Source: Chara braunii (Eukaryota > Streptophyta > Charophyceae > Charales > Characeae). From it: DNA of 64,000 nt. Location: NCBI GenBank assembly GCA_003427395.1, contig BFEA01000375.1, positions 1,272,113-1,336,112 of the forward strand, written 5' to 3'. The number at the start of each line of letters is the position of its first letter. Position 1 is the stretch's first letter. Below are positions 53,214-63,957 of this stretch, piece after piece. A program made the position numbers and the translations under genes. Under the pieces are notes generated by a model that saw only the letters and a list, made by a program, of their open reading frames with translations, did not search any database and had not been told where the DNA came from.

Positions 53214-53375
53214 GGGCCTCGACACACCACTGTGGAAACGAAAAAAGTAGTGTATTTTCGACAGAAAATGGCAAGATGCATCCCTGTACTATTCATAGTA
53301 ACGGATGTATCTTGCCACGCTCTGCAGGAGCATGCACTCACACCTGTTCGTTTCGACAGTGGTGTGGAGAGGCCC
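53214..53375. repeat. 162-nt long imperfect hairpin (MITE or miRNA-like foldback)
   Basis: Nested stems: GGGCCTC/GAGGCCC (53214-53220/53369-53375), ACACCACTGT-N3-AACGAA / TTCGTT-N3-ACAGTGGTGT (53224-53242/53347-53365), and an apical TGGCAAGAT-g-CATCC ... GGATG-t-ATCTTGCCA (about 53269-53317). Open frames on both strands cross it as a by-product of the palindrome. Confidence 0.8.
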
Positions 53376-53394
53376 ATTGTCAAAGTGAAAATCG

Positions 53395-54095
53395 GTTATC
53401 CGGGAGAAGAAAGTCGAATAGTAATTGGGACTTGTCAAAGTGGTTTTGTTTCTTATGCATCCATTGTCAAAAGGGAAAATTGTTGAAACTCTCCTGAAAG
53501 TTCGGGTATTTTGTCAGATACCCCTAAAAGGCATGGATATGGCGAAATGCCCTTATGGCAGTAGTGAGACTTTGTGAAATACCCCACTCCCCAACTGGAC
53601 CTGGCATCTTTTGCAAATGCCCCTACTGCCCCCTGATGAACTTGTCTATATGCCCCCGTATTTCAGGCTGTTGGACCCTGCAGATGGCAAAAACAATGCA
53701 CGGGCCCCTGCAGCTCAGGGCCAGGACATATGGCAAAGTTGCCTATGCGCGGATGAGGGCGGATGCAGAAGTTTGGGGCATTTCAGTGTACCCCTGTGTT
53801 TTAGGGGTGTTTGACAAAGTTCCCAAACTTTTAGGGGTGTTTCAACAATTTTCCCTTGTCAAAATGAAAAGAAATTGTACCTGTTGAAATGCAGACCCTT
53901 GAGTTTGATTTCTGCTGGAATCAAACGAGTGAAAACAACTCTGAATTTGCCTGGGTCCGGTCAGTTCAAAGATGATGATATCTTGAGACCATCGCCCTTT
54001 GGAAAAAGCAACATAAAATCGTGAGAAGAAAGTCAAATAATATTTGGCACTTGTCAACGTGGTTCTGTTCCTTATCAATCTCGTTGAAAGGAGTT
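53395..54095. repeat. Diverged ~60-bp direct repeat pair and surrounding sequence
   Basis: GAGAAGAAAGTCGAATAGTA..GGGACTTGTCAAAGTGGTTTTGTTTCTTATGCATC (about 53405-53463) recurs as GAGAAGAAAGTCAAATAATA..GGCACTTGTCAACGTGGTTCTGTTCCTTATCAATC (about 54022-54081). No gene is recognised between them. Confidence 0.75.
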
Positions 54096-54329
54096 TCTTC
54101 GGGGACATCTTTTATTTTCTGATGGCATTCCTTTGTCCTCTGTTCTTTCTTTTTGGAGGGGGCTAGCCCCAAATGGTATTACAGTATTATCAGCACTTGA
54201 ACGTACGAACATGTGTTTAAACCACCAGTTCAGCCAAAGTGAAATAGGTCTCTTACCGGTTTATGCGGTAAGAGCTTTTCGATTCAGGCCTGGGCCAGTG
54301 GTAAGACCTCTTTTATTTGAGCCTGGGCC

Positions 54330-54850
54330 AGTAGTGAATGCGGAAGGTCACTATTAAAGAAGGCCCAGTAAGAGGCTCGGGAGCGTCGGAAGGTAGTTTA
54401 GGCAACTTAGGCCGGTAGTGAATGCGGAAGCCCACTGTGAAAAGACCCAGTGGGAGGCATGTGAACCTTGGAGGTAGGTTAGTCAACTTAGGCGAGTAAG
54501 AAGGCCCAGTAAGAGGCTTGGGAGTGTCGGAAGGTAGTTTAGGCAAGTTAGGCTGGTAGTGAATGCGAAAGCCCACTATGAAAAGACCCAGTGGGAGGCG
54601 TGTGAACCTTGAATGTAGCTTAAGTCAAGTTAGGCGAGTAGTGAACACGGAAGGCCACTATGAAGAGGTCCAGTCGCAGGCTCATAAGCCTTTGAAGGTA
54701 GCTTAGTCAACTTAGGCTTGTGTGAACTGGTGCTTAGCTTAGTCAAGTTAGGCCAGTAGCGAACATGGATGGCCTCTATGAAGAGGCCCACTCGCAGGCT
54801 CGTAACCCTTCGATGGTAGCTTAGTCAACATAGGCTAGTGTGAACTGCTG
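54330..54850. repeat. Tandem repeats, ~80-140-bp units
   Basis: The unit 'AGTGAATGCGGAAGGCCACTAT..AAGAGGCCCAGT..GAGGCTYGTGAGCCTTGGAAGGTAGYTTAGTCAACTTAGGC' appears in about six variant copies, for example 54335, 54418, 54556, 54645 and 54765. A single further copy lies at about 56222-56300. Confidence 0.8.
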
Positions 54851-54852
54851 TT

Positions 54853-55022
54853 TTAAACCACAGTACGTTTCCCATGTAGCGGCCGCGGCTAGGAATTGGA
54901 GGCCAAAACGAAAAACGGGCCGCCGATGACATTTATCAATGGCGGCCCTTTCCCTGTCGGCTTCCGAATATACCGGCGCGTTTCTGCAAAATGGCTGGGA
55001 AACGTACGTACTGGTGGTTTAA
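54853..55022. mobile_element. 170-bp MITE, TTAA-AACCACCAGTAC type
   Basis: TTAAACCACAGTACGTTTCCCA (54853) mirrors TGGGAAACGTACGTACTGGTGGTTTAA (ending 55022). The ends are TTAA on both sides, as at 62090-62296. CTGCTGTT outside the left end also mirrors AACAGCAG outside the right end, so the inverted repeat may extend beyond TTAA. Confidence 0.8.
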
Positions 55023-55039
55023 CAGCAGCCACATGTCAC

Positions 55040-55970
55040 ATGGGTGTACCATTCAGCCAGATTCTGTTGTCTGGGCCTTTTATTTCTTTCTGTGCTAAGC
55101 CATCAGTACATGCGGGCCCTGGAGGCTCTCCTCTGCACGCCAAGCTTTGTCGAACCGTCAGCAGCAAACCTTTTTTCTGTTTTAATAATCCTCTTATTTC
55201 AAAAGGGCAACGATCTTCAGATATCATCGTTAAACTGACCTGCTCCAGGAGGGAGATCCCACTACCCATGTATTTCGATTAGTGTGACGGGTGAAGGACG
55301 GGTGGGGGACAGGTGGTGGCAGCGTGAAATAGGGAAAATGAATGCAAAAAACCGTTTCATGACCAACAAATGAAGGAAAAAAAAGAAAAAAAGAAAAGAA
55401 AGTGCTCTTCTCACAGATGGTGTCTGCTCCAGCCAGGGTGTCAGATGTCAGGGCATGATTCACTGACCTTGGCTGTGGCAGTCGAGACGACCGCATGTGA
55501 GCTGGCACATGGACCATATTCATTGACAATACTCCGAGGCTTCCTTGAGATGGGCCACAGTGCACGCTGCTCGGTTGTTCTGACAGAGCTTCTCTGCATA
55601 CAGCATTTGCTGTAGGTGAGGGGATCGAACCCTCCAAAACACCTCCAAACCACAATCACGTCGGCCTGTCTTCCAAGCATGGCCGATGACACAAAGGTGA
55701 GTAGGTGTGTAAAAATCATCAGAAAAAAAATCGTTATGATTTTCACTCACGTTTGGGACCCCAAGAGGAACACTTCTTCAAAAAGAAAGAAAGACCACCC
55801 AATGGGAGGCCCCCAAAACACACATATGTCTCCGCGCGTAAATACAAATAAAAACACGCCGCAGATATCCAGTTCGATCCACGGTGCTTCAGAGTCACAC
55901 AACCTCTCCACTATCGGTAGTGGGATCTCCCTCCAGGTGATTCATAATTATTTTGTTCTGTCATCTGATA
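55040..55970. other. No recognisable gene
   Basis: It contains an isolated B-box-like GAGGGGATCGAACCCTCC (about 55617-55634), itself a small palindrome-like tRNA T-arm, but no complete tRNA cloverleaf. The 171-codon plus frame at 55616-56131 has no recognised domain. Confidence 0.4.
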
Positions 55971-55973
55971 GTG

Positions 55974-56036
55974 TCTGGATTGGAATTTGGGTCTGTATTC
56001 CAAGAATTTGTGGGTGTACCGACAGAGCTAGGCTTG
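55974..56036 (-). repeat. tRNA-derived SINE-like fragment, copy 3
   Basis: The minus strand reads GCCTAGCTCTGTCGGTACACC, CACAAATTCTTGGAATACAGACC, then AATTCCAATCCAGACAC. Same order as at 51326-51391, with a decayed B-box. Confidence 0.6.
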
Positions 56037-56118
56037 TTGGTCTTTTTCTTTTCTGGCTGGTGCCGTCAGCCATATTGTGTCCGATAGGCCTGAGGCACAA
56101 AATTTCAGCAAGGCCTGT

Positions 56119-57210
56119 ACTGGCGGTTTAAACCACCAGTTCATGTGACACAAATGTGAGCCGAAGTTGTGGCCTTGCCGGTATACGCGGGAAGAATGTT
56201 CCGCTTGGGGCTTGGGCCCGTAGCGAAATTGGCAGGCCACTTTGAAAAGGCACAGTTATAGGCTGGTGAGCCTTGGAAGATAGCTTTGTCAACTGAGACT
56301 CATGTGAACGGGCGACCTCTTTTTGCCTTGGGGGATTTGCATGTGTGGACTGGCGGTTTGTACTGCCAGTACATTCTCTTTTTGCCGTGGTGGATTTCGT
56401 GAACTGGTGGTTTAAACCACCAGAACATTTGAGCCTCTTTTTGCAATGGCATAATTGGCGGTTTAATCCAGCAGTACGTTCAGGGATTTGTATGCATGAA
56501 CTGGCAGTTTAAACCACCGGTACATTTGAGCCTCTTTTTGACGTGGCTGATTTGCACTTCACACCAGGCTTCGCTGAACCGTGAGTCGGGCGCTTTTTCG
56601 TTTTTTTGGCTGGCAGTGTTCACCTTTGGGCCTCTTTTTCCTCTGTCGAATTTCGGTTGAGCGCCAGTCTTTTCGTTATTTGGCTGGCAGTGTTCACCTT
56701 TGGGCGTCTTTTTCCTCTGGCAGATTTGGGCTGCGAGCCAAGTCCAAAATGAACGAGCTGCGGTGCTCTTTTTCCTAAGGTTCAGGGAGGCCAAGGGAGG
56801 GAGGTGGAGTTCCCAGAGAATTGTGGGTTTGCCTGGGAGAAGAGTGGTGGTTTAAACCACCAGTATTTCGCCCCAGCCTTGCTAAAAAGAAACTTGTCGC
56901 CTGGTCTGAACTTCTGTTTTCCTAAGGTCCGGGGAGGCTGAGGGAGGTAGGTAAGAGTTCCCAGAGAATTGTGGGTTTGCCTGGGAGACGAGTGGAAGTG
57001 TAAACCGCCAGTACACGGCCCCAGCCTTGCTAAAAAGAAACTTGTCACGTGGTCCGAAGAGTTCGGAAGTCGAACCGCCAGTACACGGCCCAGCCTTGCT
57101 AAAAAGAACCTCGTCGCGTGGTCTGAAAAGTTTAGAAGTCAAACCACCAGTACACGGCCCCAGCCTTGCTAAAAGGAGCTCGGTGCCTGGTCCGAAAAGT
57201 TCAGAAGTTC
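56119..57210. repeat. Cluster of ACTGGYGGTTTAAACCRCCAGT palindromes and tandem repeats
   Basis: Palindromes at 56119-56140, 56349-56370 (ACTGGCGGTTTGTACTGCCAGT), 56403-56423, 56500-56521 and 56846-56863. Half-sites in AAACCRCCAGTACACGGCC occur at 57002, 57072 and 57140, each followed by CCAGCCTTGCTAAAAAGAA (a ~65-70-bp unit). ~155-bp duplications lie at 56770/56930 and ~90-bp ones at 56605/56690. The palindrome equals two MITE ends (see 54853 and 62090) joined head to head. Confidence 0.8.
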
Positions 57211-57346
57211 GGGGTCACAGTCAATAAAAAACATCAGCGGCCGGTGTTGCATTTCAGCCTCCGAAAGGGGCCTGCGGCCGATGTATGGCATGTACTGGTG
57301 GTGTTTGTCTTAGGACGTACACTACCTGGTAGGGCTTTTTCAGACT

Positions 57347-57620
57347 GATATCTGGATGTAGTTGCAGCTGACAACTTGTGGAAAGGCCAGGCCGTAAGTG
57401 CGGCTGGACACATCCGGGAAAAATCCTACCGGTATTGTTTAACCATGCACCTACCCCAAACCTGCTTGCTTATACATCGGACTTATATCTGGACGTAGTT
57501 GCAGCTGACAACTTGTGGAAAGGTTGGGCCGTAAGTGCGGTTAGACACATCCGGGAAAAATTCTACCGGTAGTGTCAACCACGCACCTAGTCCGAATCTG
57601 GTTGCTTATACATTCTCGCT
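57347..57620. repeat. Two-copy ~137-bp tandem duplication
   Basis: ATATCTGGAYGTAGTTGCAG ... GGCCGTAAGTGCGG ... ACACATCCGGGAAAAAT occurs at 57348 and 57485 with about 10 percent divergence. Confidence 0.9.
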
Positions 57621-57819
57621 TTGCTCAATCTCTGTTCTCAATTTTGCCTTGCCCATCTTCGTGCTCACATTGATGAAAGGAATTTTCTAGCCCGTTGACT
57701 TTTTGTTCCTGCTCTCCGGTAGTGTTAACCACGCCTGTCTCTACTGTCTTGGGGCAAACACAACTCACCGAACTCACCTGATGAAAACAGAGGAGAGTGG
57801 GAGGGTAGTCATATTCAGG

Positions 57820-58028
57820 GGCCAAGTCCCACTAGCCACCTTGACTTTCCCACTTCCGAATTTGGACGTGTTTGTGGAGATGTGCACAACTCAACCCCCC
57901 AAATCTAACTGTCTTTGTGGAAGTGTGCACAAAATAGCGTTTGAGTTTCCTCAACCACACATCTCCACAAACGTGTCCAGATATATTTGGGCGTTAAAGA
58001 AACTCAACGCTACTAGTGGGACTTGGCC
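57820..58028. mobile_element. 209-bp MITE, GGGCCAAGTCCCAC type
   Basis: GGCCAAGTCCCACTAG (57820-57835) mirrors CTAGTGGGACTTGGCC (58013-58028). An inner GGACGTGTTTGTGGAGATG mirrors CATCTCCACAAACGTGTCC (about 57864 and 57959). It shares its terminal word with the 1.76-kb element at 42481-44242. Confidence 0.85.
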
Positions 58029-58137
58029 TCAGGAGGAAGATAGCCATATTGAGGGGGATGTGCCACCGTGGAAAAGTAGTTGAGAGAATCAGTGGATACG
58101 CACAGTAGGTGACTACAATCTTCACCTGAATAGAACG

Positions 58138-58198
58138 CCCGGTCATTGTAGGTGTATTTGAGGCAACTTTCAGTCTAGATGCAGTGATAATGACCGGG
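58138..58198. mobile_element. Small foldback, GGTCATTRTAG family, copy 2
   Basis: CCCGGTCATT (58138) mirrors AATGACCGGG (ending 58198). The interior TGTATTTGAGGCAAC..CAGTCTAGATGCAG matches copy 1 at 53007. Its right half seeds the tandem array that follows. Confidence 0.75.
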
Positions 58199-58635
58199 CT
58201 TTTCTGCATGTACTCTAACCTTATTTGTGATCAGGTACGTCTGGGACTGTCCTGATGTCGGCAGGATGCCCTTGGGACCGGACGGGCTTAGAGGAAAAAG
58301 TGGGGCAAGAGGCCTATTTGAGGCAACTTTCAGTCTAGGTGCAGTGACAATGACCGGGCTTTTCTGCATGTACTCTGACCGTACGTCATCAGGTACGTCT
58401 GGGACTGTCCTGATGTTGGCAGGATGCCCTTGGGACCGGACTTCCATAGAGGAAAAAGTGGGGCAAGAGGCCTATTTGAGGCAACTTTCAGTCTAGATGC
58501 AGAGATAATGATCGGGCTTTCTGCATGTACTATGACCGTACGTTATCAGGTGTTTCTGGGACTGTCCTGATGTCGGCAGGATGCCCTTGGGACTGGACTT
58601 GCATAGAGAAAAAAGTGGGGCGAGAGGCTTGTGAC
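58161..58635. repeat. Three ~159-bp tandem repeats
   Basis: AGGCAACTTTCAGTCTAGRT starts at 58161, 58321 and 58479. Each unit contains TGACCGGGCTTTTCTGCATG, TCTGGGACTGTCCTGATGT and GAGGAAAAAGTGGGGC. Plus and minus frames remain open through the array but have no conserved protein. Confidence 0.9.
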
Positions 58636-59108
58636 GGCAAACTCATGCGCGGACCTTACCTTTCTGAATCTGACTGGATTGATGGTTAAATACAGCCAAA
58701 AATTGTAATGATGTGAGTATGCCCTCCTAAGACCCTGCAGGTGGAGGATGTCCCATTGGCTTTTCTTTCCTTGTTTTTGTTTTTTTCCTTTTCTTGTGGT
58801 TGTCTTCTTGTCAATAGAATATTTTTTCTTTCAAATTTCAGTCAATAGATTTTTTTTTTTTTTTTTTTTTAAGGGTCAATATCTAGGGTACCAGAGTGGC
58901 CCGCAGTCACTTGCCCGGCCGGGCCAAAAACATTTAAAATAAAAATAAAAATGAAAATACAGTTTATTTTTATTTTAAATTTGGTGAAGAATTTCGATGT
59001 GACACTGAGGCAAAAGTTGTTCAGTTTATTTTTCTGCATAACGTAGTTATTTTGTGGATTTTTTAGATTTTTTTTTTTTTTTTTTTTGGCTGGAACCTTC
59101 CCTGGTCC
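58636..59108. other. AT-rich flank of the LINE with poly(T) runs
   Basis: T runs at about 58847-58870 and 59065-59086, and the third copy of the dispersed repeat (about 58980-59045). No gene. Confidence 0.5.
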
Positions 59109-59139
59109 TTTTTTTTTTTTTTTTGAAGATCAATTTATT
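59109..59139 (-). terminator. LINE poly(A) signal and tail
   Basis: The complement of TTTATT at 59134-59139 is AATAAA. Ten bases further a 16-nt A run (T on plus, 59109-59124) ends the element, as expected for a retrotransposed transcript. Confidence 0.85.
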
Positions 59140-59489
59140 ATCAAAACAATGCGTTGAGGCCGTGGACCTCACAATTCCGCCCGGAGTTATCCCGGCAGCA
59201 TCAGCCGACTTAGCTTATGTGAGCGAACTCGATACAACCACGTGCAAAAATTCCAATGCCACCTTGGGCCCTACTACCACATACCCTACAACCCCTAAGA
59301 CCTAGATGCGAGCCTACCCCTAAACTACCCCCCTATTCGACCTGGGAAGACCAACCTAAAACCGGCCGGAGGGAACTCGTCCACCTATCAAGACCACTCT
59401 GGGACCAGTGTCTACTGCTACTGAACCAGAACTCTACTGGCAACCGAGTGATCAGGTTGCCCCTATTCTCCTACATACCCCTGTTGCTT

Positions 59490-60703
59490 TCCTACTCTCC
59501 TACTGTGGCTATCTGTCTAGCCACGGAGCCGTGCGCAGTTTCCCATCTGTTATGCTTGCCAGCACCCCTGGTCTTGCCCAGGTTTTCTGAAACCAGCGTC
59601 TGCCTGCCGTCCCATCTCCCTGTAGAACCTTCCCTCTCCAATCCGGCCGGATCTCTGTCTTCAGCATCGATCTGAACTTCTCTGCCTGCTGTTCCGTGAG
59701 CTCCCGAGTCTGAAACCTTCTCCCATTCCTGTCCAGCCAGATCACCCACATCATAATAGCCCGAGCTGTTTGCGCCATGTATCCCCATCCTGAGTCAACC
59801 GACTTCCCTGGTGGCAGACAGCACCCAGGACCTATCCTGTGCAAATTTTTTACCTGACATTCTTTCCTAGTGAGCAAACCACCACAGCCACCATTTCCTT
59901 GAGCGCGGACAGTCCCACCACATATGAGTCGTGGTTTCCACTGGCCAGGAGCACCTATCGCATTCCATTCACAATTGCATGCCCCTGGAGTTGAGCCACT
60001 TAGCAGTTGGCACTGCTAAGTGTGACTGGAGCCAGAGTAAGAAGGCTACTTTCTGTGACAGTATGGCAGCTAGTTGTCTCCACAGACGAACTAACTGTTC
60101 TTCTGTGGGAACTGGTACGAACAGCTGGGCTTGCTCCCATCTGGGAATCACCCACCGTTCTTTTTAACCTCACCCGTTTGCGACCTGCCATCGCCAGATT
60201 CAGTTTGCTCAGATCTTTCACCACCTCCTCTCCTATCTCCCAACCCCACATTTTTGGGTCAATTCTTAGTTCTCGAATTGGTACTCCTCCCGCAACAATA
60301 CTGTGGATCGTCCGTCTTTGTCTGCCTAGTCTTGTGTCTGTCCTTATCCTGACCTCTTGCAGGCCACTCAATCCTCTGCGAGTTACTGTTCCCGCCAAGC
60401 CAAGTATGGTGGAGGACGCATTGGCTCTTGTGAACACCTCCAGGCTACATTTGCCATTCTGCTCCGCATCCCAATTACTCGAGCTGTAAAATTTATCTTT
60501 TTCCTCCCCTCGAGTTCCTCTGAACCATGTGCCTGGCGGGTTAACAGCTGCCGGTCCCAGCAGCTGTTTCCATTCCTTCGGTACAGCTTGGATCAACAAC
60601 TCTAGCCTCTCTGCTTGAGACGGGAGACAGCCTAGCTTCTCTTTCAGGTATTCCGGAGTACACCAACAGTTCCTCAGCTCGTCCCACGAGTTGCCAATCG
60701 TCG
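59490..60703 (-). pseudogene. LINE C-terminal region with zf-RVT-like domain
   Basis: It continues the element downstream of the RT frame in several frames. WRQLAAILSQKVAFLLWLQS and LPTAKW-like text at 60151-59969 fits the zf-RVT signature (FLWLaxxxrLxTxxwL). AIMMWVIWLDRNGRRF at about 59780-59720 fits the WxIWxxRNxRxF ending common in plant LINEs. Frameshifts separate the pieces. Confidence 0.75.
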
Positions 60704-62640
60704 CTACCCCTCTCTGTATCCATTTCTGTCCATCGCCCCCGGGGAAGATGCAGCAGAAAACGTAAGGCCCTTCAGACTTACAATCAAGGAGTTTTCAAAG
60801 AGCGGCTGTGCTTTCACCTCCTCTTTTGAGTTGGGCTGTGTGCGGTAGTTTGGCTTCACCTGCTTCCAAGCCTGCAGAACACTGTTCCAGAATGGTGACT
60901 TGAACCGCTTGTTGAGGAATGAGTCCGTCATCAAAGCCAGCCATACATCAGAGGGCCGACTCATACCCCATTCATTCATCAAAATATGTCCAGCCATGAG
61001 GCACCAATCCGGCGGCTCCTGTGCTTCCGCCACTTTGACTAGCCAATTCGCCAGCAGGGTGAGATTCTGTGAACCTGGCTCTGTTATGGCCAGGCCTCCG
61101 TCCTCCCTTGGGGCGCAGACTGTCTCCCAGGCAACCTTGGCAATATAACCTTGATTTTCCTTAGCATCTGGTTTCCACAGAAATCGCCTTCCTGCTGCCC
61201 GGATTGCTTTGAGAGTTGAGTCTGATAACTTGATTGTACGCAGCACAAACCAGAGGAGGGAAAAGGCAGACATTGTGATAACCATTGCCCTGCCCACCAG
61301 CGAAAGGTGAGGGGCTCTTCCCCAACTCTTGATCTGCGCCACTACCCTCTCTTGCAGGATTACCTCTTGTGAGGAGATCGAATCACGTAATGCAATCATG
61401 ACACCCAGAAATCTTTGTGCTTCTCCCATTGGAACTCTGTGCATGCCCCACTGCGCTTGGAATTGGTACTCCTCAGGTAGGAAGAACGACGATTTGTTCC
61501 AGTTGATGGCTGCTTCCGATAGCTCAACATACTGATGAAGACAGATCCTTAATGCTTCCAGGGAGGAGGATGTATTCATCGAGAGGGCAAAGAGATCATC
61601 TGCTAAAGCTTTAACCCGACATTCCCCTCCTCCTTGCAGCTGCAGACCTTGTATTCCGGGATTCGCTCTGATTGCAGACAGAAGAGTATCCAGCTGTAGT
61701 ACAAACAACAGAGGTGCGAGAGGGCACCCTTGCCGTATTGAGCAAGAGAGTTGGAATTCTTCTGAACTGACCCCGTTGACTTGTACCACCGCCGTTGAGA
61801 AGGCATAGAGCACTTTGACCCATCTGCAGAACGCGTCGCCAAACCCCATGACCCTCAGAGTTGTCATAACAAACGTCCAATTGACTCGATCGTAAGCTTT
61901 CTCCAAGTCGATCAGCAGCACTGCAACGTCCAAGTCTTCCTTTTCCAGGATCTCCAGGGCTTCAATGGCAAAATGTTCTCGAAGATCAACCAGCCCTGAA
62001 CAAAGGCACCTTGATCGCCACCCACCAAAGACGGAAGACAGTTGCCCAGATGCCTTGCTAAAGTCTTCGCCAATATCTTATAAATGATATTAAACCACCA
62101 GTACTTGGCCTAGCTATCGGCTGCGGCACTTTCCCGTTAACGCGCCGTGCCTTTAGGGCTTCGGGGTACCGGACCTCAATGGCTGGAAGCGCCAGCCAAA
62201 ACAATTTCGAAACGGTATCCGGTGCTTCGGCTAAAACCGGCGCGCAGGGGCATTCCAGGCTTGGCATCATAGCTGGGCCAAGTACTGGTGGTTTAAGTAA
62301 GGATATTGGCCTCCAATTTCTGATATTCCTTCTTTCCCCTTCTTGTAGAGTAAGGAAATCACGCCTTTGGTCATTGTCTTACCCAACGTACCCCCTGTTA
62401 GAATGTCGTTGTACAATTTGACGACGTTCGCCTCCAGGTCGTGCCAGCAAGTGATGAAGAACTCTATTGGCAGCCCGTCGTCTCCTGACACTTTGCCCTT
62501 CGCCATCGTCTTTAGTGCATGTCTCAGTTCCTCCTTTGATATTGGCCTGTCAAGAAGTAGCCTTTCTTGCTTCGTAAGTCTGGCTTGCAGTGTGTCCCAT
62601 AAGTCGCTTTCCACCGTCATATCTGTTTCCCAGTCCTAAT
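60704..62640 (-). pseudogene. LINE reverse transcriptase (frameshifted, interrupted)
   Basis: The N-terminal block 62620-62297 has GKVSGDDGLPIEFF and KGVISLLYKKG (RT motifs 0-1). It is cut by the MITE at 62090-62296 and resumes in another frame with YKILAKTLARHLG and DQGAFVQG. After a shift near 61980, the 409-codon frame 61933-60704 has LLIDLEKAYDRVNW (motif A Asp), SIRQGCPLAPLLF (motif B) and ALADDLFAL (catalytic A/F-DD motif), then the thumb LGVMI..LSLVGRAMVI. The catalytic Asp residues are intact, so inactivity comes from frameshifts and the insertion. Confidence 0.93.
62090..62296. mobile_element. MITE inserted in the LINE reverse transcriptase, TTAA-flanked
   Basis: TTAAACCACCAGTACTTGGC (from 62090) mirrors GCCAAGTACTGGTGGTTTAA (ending 62296), with a further inner CTAGCT/AGCTGG pairing. 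TTAA lies at both ends, so a TTAA target duplication is possible, as with piggyBac-type elements. It splits RT sequence that reads on either side. Same terminal family as 54853-55022 and the palindromes at 56119-57210. Confidence 0.88.
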
Positions 62641-62993
62641 AAGTCTTCCTGGTGGCCATAATATCTTTGAAATAGTCATCTGCGTATTCGCACATCACCT
62701 CATTCCTAGTTGCGACCGGCTTCCCGAGGAGGTGTGGATTCTGCAGCTCCTTCATTTGTACCATCCGTTGTTAGGGAAGTAGTTTCTTGAACACCTCCTT
62801 GGACATTCTGTCATTGCTGGCAATTCCCTTTTCCTTTAGGATCTCGTCCCACCTTCCTTGTTTTTCCGTTTGCATCTGCTCCCATTCGTCGAGTCTCAGA
62901 TCCCGCTTTTCCGCCCATACATAGTTTGAGATCGGATGTCTGCCCATCTGCTTTTTCGCTTCATCGACTTTTCTTCGACAGTCCGCTTCTTGC

Positions 62994-63957
62994 TTATTCC
63001 TCAGGAAAGCCGCAATCTTGGAGAATAGCTGAGATGATGCGGAGTCCAGTGTCCCACCGATCTTGGTGGTTTGGGAAACTTTCTTTTGAGCCTTGCCAAT
63101 CTGTCCAGAAGCGTTTCACCCACTCCTGCCATCCCTCATCCTCCAGGTTTTGGGTATTCAGCTTGAAACATCCCGACCCTCTTGTTTCTTGAGCGGAGAT
63201 GAGCACTTCCATTCTCACTAGTTTGTGGTCTAACATAGAGTCATTGATTTCCTCTATCCTCTGTACTCCTGAGAGAATCCCCTTCGTGAGAAAAAAAATC
63301 CAGACGCCGCTTTGATCCGGCCGCCTTCTGGAGTTGGGAAACCAGGTGAAGCCTGACACTTTAGGATGCATTTCCCTGAAGGTGTCGTGTAGGTCCCATG
63401 CCTCCTTCCATCTCAGAAACGCTTCTCTGTCTTTACACGTTCCATCCCTTCCCTCCGAGTCTAATCCTGGCATGCTTATCAGATTCCAATTGCCTCCCAC
63501 TACCATATGTTCTTCTAGTGGCAGGCAATATGGTAGGACCCTCACAAAACTCAGTCTTTCCTTAGGGTCATTTGGAGTATAAACCGTTGCTGCCACGAAG
63601 GTCACCTCCTCACATTTAAGCTTGATCCACACCCACCTCCCCCATAAATCTGCGTCGTAGTCTATTAGCTTTGTCTCCACTCTTATGAACTAGGATTGTT
63701 GTGCCTCCTTTGGAGCCTCTGGCAGGTGACCAAAGTCGAGGTCCATCCCACCAATCACCCAATTGTGCAAGCTTCGCCTCCGACATTTTTGTTTCCTGAA
63801 GGAAGATGATGTCTGCCGCCTGTGCATGAATCCAGCTTTTCAGTCTCTTCCCTTTCTGCTTGCTCCCAGTGTCGCCAAGCCCTTGTACGTTCCACGTCAC
63901 TACCTTAAGCTTGACCATTAGATCCGCTTGGAGCATTTGGGTTATGGATTCACTCAA
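62994..63957 (-). pseudogene. LINE endonuclease domain (decayed)
   Basis: It starts near 63957 with KLKVVTWNVQGLG (WNVxGL, first APE motif), then IIFLQETK (catalytic Glu motif). A frameshift near 63650-63680 leads to VYTPNDPKERL and to GGNWNLI, where GGDFN is usual. GFTWFPN is retained, but the SRIDYF-type motif reads SGVWIFF and the SDH motif reads LDHKLV. With the second Asp, the RID Asp and the serine before D-H all changed, this domain is unlikely to be active. Past 62994 the frame continues through a linker to the reverse transcriptase, with stops near 62770 and 62640. Confidence 0.85.

Noticed and set aside
55600-55640. Possible tRNA 3' half (GGGATCGAACCCTCC)
   Set aside because: Only a T-arm-like hairpin is present. 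No D-arm, anticodon arm or acceptor stem is found at proper distance.
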